From DASSSQ01 sp963839285 (lineage in GTDB: Bacteria; Actinomycetota; Thermoleophilia; Gaiellales; Gaiellaceae): a DNA stretch of 64,000 nt. Shown here in pieces: positions 63,501 through 64,000 of this stretch. The stretch is taken from the NCBI GenBank assembly GCA_963839285.1, contig CAWIUN010000001.1, positions 62,001 to 126,000 on the forward strand. The letters run 5' to 3'. The notes under the pieces are model-generated. The model did not search any database, was not told the origin of the DNA, and was given only the letters and a program-made list of their open reading frames with translations. The position numbers and the translations under genes were made by a program. Each line of letters opens with the position of its first letter. The stretch's first letter is position 1.

Positions 63501-63983
63501 TGGGCCGGCGAGCTCGGGCAGGCGCGCGCGATCCTGCTCGAGAGCTGCGAGCAGCTGCGGGCGCTCTCGAACTGGAGCCACTTCGGCGAGCAGGCGGCGG
63601 TCCTCGCCGGAGTGCTGCTGAGCCTCGACGACGAGCGCGGCGCGCGGGCCTGGAGCGACGAGGCTTCGTCGCACAGCCCTGCGGATGACCTCGGCTCCCA
63701 GCTGGCGCTGCGCATGGTCGGCGCACGGCTCCTGGCGCGTGCAGGCGCCGCCCAGGCGGCGGAGGCTCTCGCGCGCGAGACGGTCGTCCTCGCGGAGTCG
63801 ACCGACGCGCTCAACCTGCGCGCCGAGGTGCTGGAGGCGCTGGCCGAGGTGCTCTCGTCCATGGGAAGACACGACGACGCGGCGGCGGTCGTAGCGCAGG
63901 CGCTCGCCCTCTACGAGGAGAAGCACAACCGCACCGCGGCCGCCCGTCTGCGGACGGCCGCGGCTGCGGTGGGCGGCGGCTAG
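60587..63983 (+). CDS. BTAD-type regulator with degenerate cyclase-like region, AAA ATPase and TPR domains (one frameshift)
   Basis: ATG at 60587 (GTG at 60581 also possible). N-terminal OmpR-like winged helix (EFRLLGSLEFRRGGESVPLRGAKLRALL...VSVERLIDDLWP), bacterial transcriptional activation domain (RFERLLEEARDA...ALWRGPALADV; after a +1 shift near 61018, FAQVEIARLEELRLEAEEERVEAELGLG...LMLALYRTGRQADALEVFRRGRELL). A region ~285-370 looks like a worn-out class III cyclase (ATVVAVEPDVSLELD, ARVGLASGEVLLG) lacking the metal-binding Asp residues. Then an AAA ATPase (FVGRRQEVARLRRARLALVHGPAGIGKSRLA, VLVVVDDLQWADP) and C-terminal TPR-like repeats to TAG at 63981. About 1,132 aa. AfsR/SARP-like large activators have this order. 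Confidence 0.87.
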
Positions 63984-64000
63984 ATCCCGCCGGGGTCGCC

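Overview
This is a gene-dense, very GC-rich chromosomal window with many GTG starts and ATGA/GTGA gene overlaps. The gene set (F420/LLM-type flavoenzyme, KaiC/histidine-kinase pair, BTAD regulator, MMPL exporter, actinobacterial leu/ilv genes) suggests an actinobacterium, probably of the Thermoleophilia (Gaiella/Solirubrobacter-like). That placement is inference from gene content, not from a marker gene. No rRNA, tRNA, CRISPR array, prophage or transposase gene was seen.

Layout. 1-13 kb: end of ettA, an anchored alpha/beta hydrolase, a leftward HipA-like kinase/DUF3037/thioesterase operon, a methyltransferase, a large cyclase-AAA-TPR regulator, an SLH-NlpC/P60 peptidase, allantoinase and two tandem DppB-like permeases. 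13-32 kb: branched-chain amino acid and threonine biosynthesis. A predicted attenuator leader peptide precedes leuA - LeuB-like pseudoenzyme - ilvB - ilvN - ilvC - hom - thrC - thrB - ilvD. dacA-type peptidase, an aminotransferase, leuB, pheA, mscL and leuCD follow. A SAM riboswitch controls a second threonine-synthase-like enzyme, which is followed by a degenerate tandem copy. 32-38 kb: HxlR regulator, site-2 protease, MMPL exporter, a small Rho_N protein, a possible MITE, an L,D-transpeptidase and a VanY-like peptidase. 38-49 kb: an eight-gene rightward operon resembling the ygeW/ssnA/xdhD purine-degradation cluster. It has two PLP enzymes, a PyrB-like carbamoyltransferase, a fused xanthine dehydrogenase, SsnA, an LLM flavoenzyme, YgeW and carbamate kinase. 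49-64 kb: an orphan BMP-type ABC ATPase, HypF, a trypsin/PDZ protease, histidine kinase, double KaiC, a sulfotransferase-like protein, an alkaline-phosphatase-superfamily enzyme, an unlisted 59-aa ORF and a BTAD-AAA regulator.

Two things run through the whole window. First, a short palindrome, GTGAC-N5-GTCAC, occurs at least eight times. It lies in intergenic gaps, where it supplies stop codons, and also in frame inside two genes; in ssnA a pair of copies brackets an extra segment of about 34 codons. Second, about 20 genes or gene ends are interrupted by single-base frameshifts, mostly +1, that leave otherwise intact reading frames. These look like sequencing or assembly indels, so affected genes are annotated as one CDS with the shift noted.

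How the genes fit together: hom-thrC-thrB supply threonine, the isoleucine precursor, inside an ilv operon; leuA, leuB and leuCD share a promoter-proximal sequence motif; and the 38-49 kb operon would convert purines through ureido intermediates to carbamoyl phosphate and ATP.
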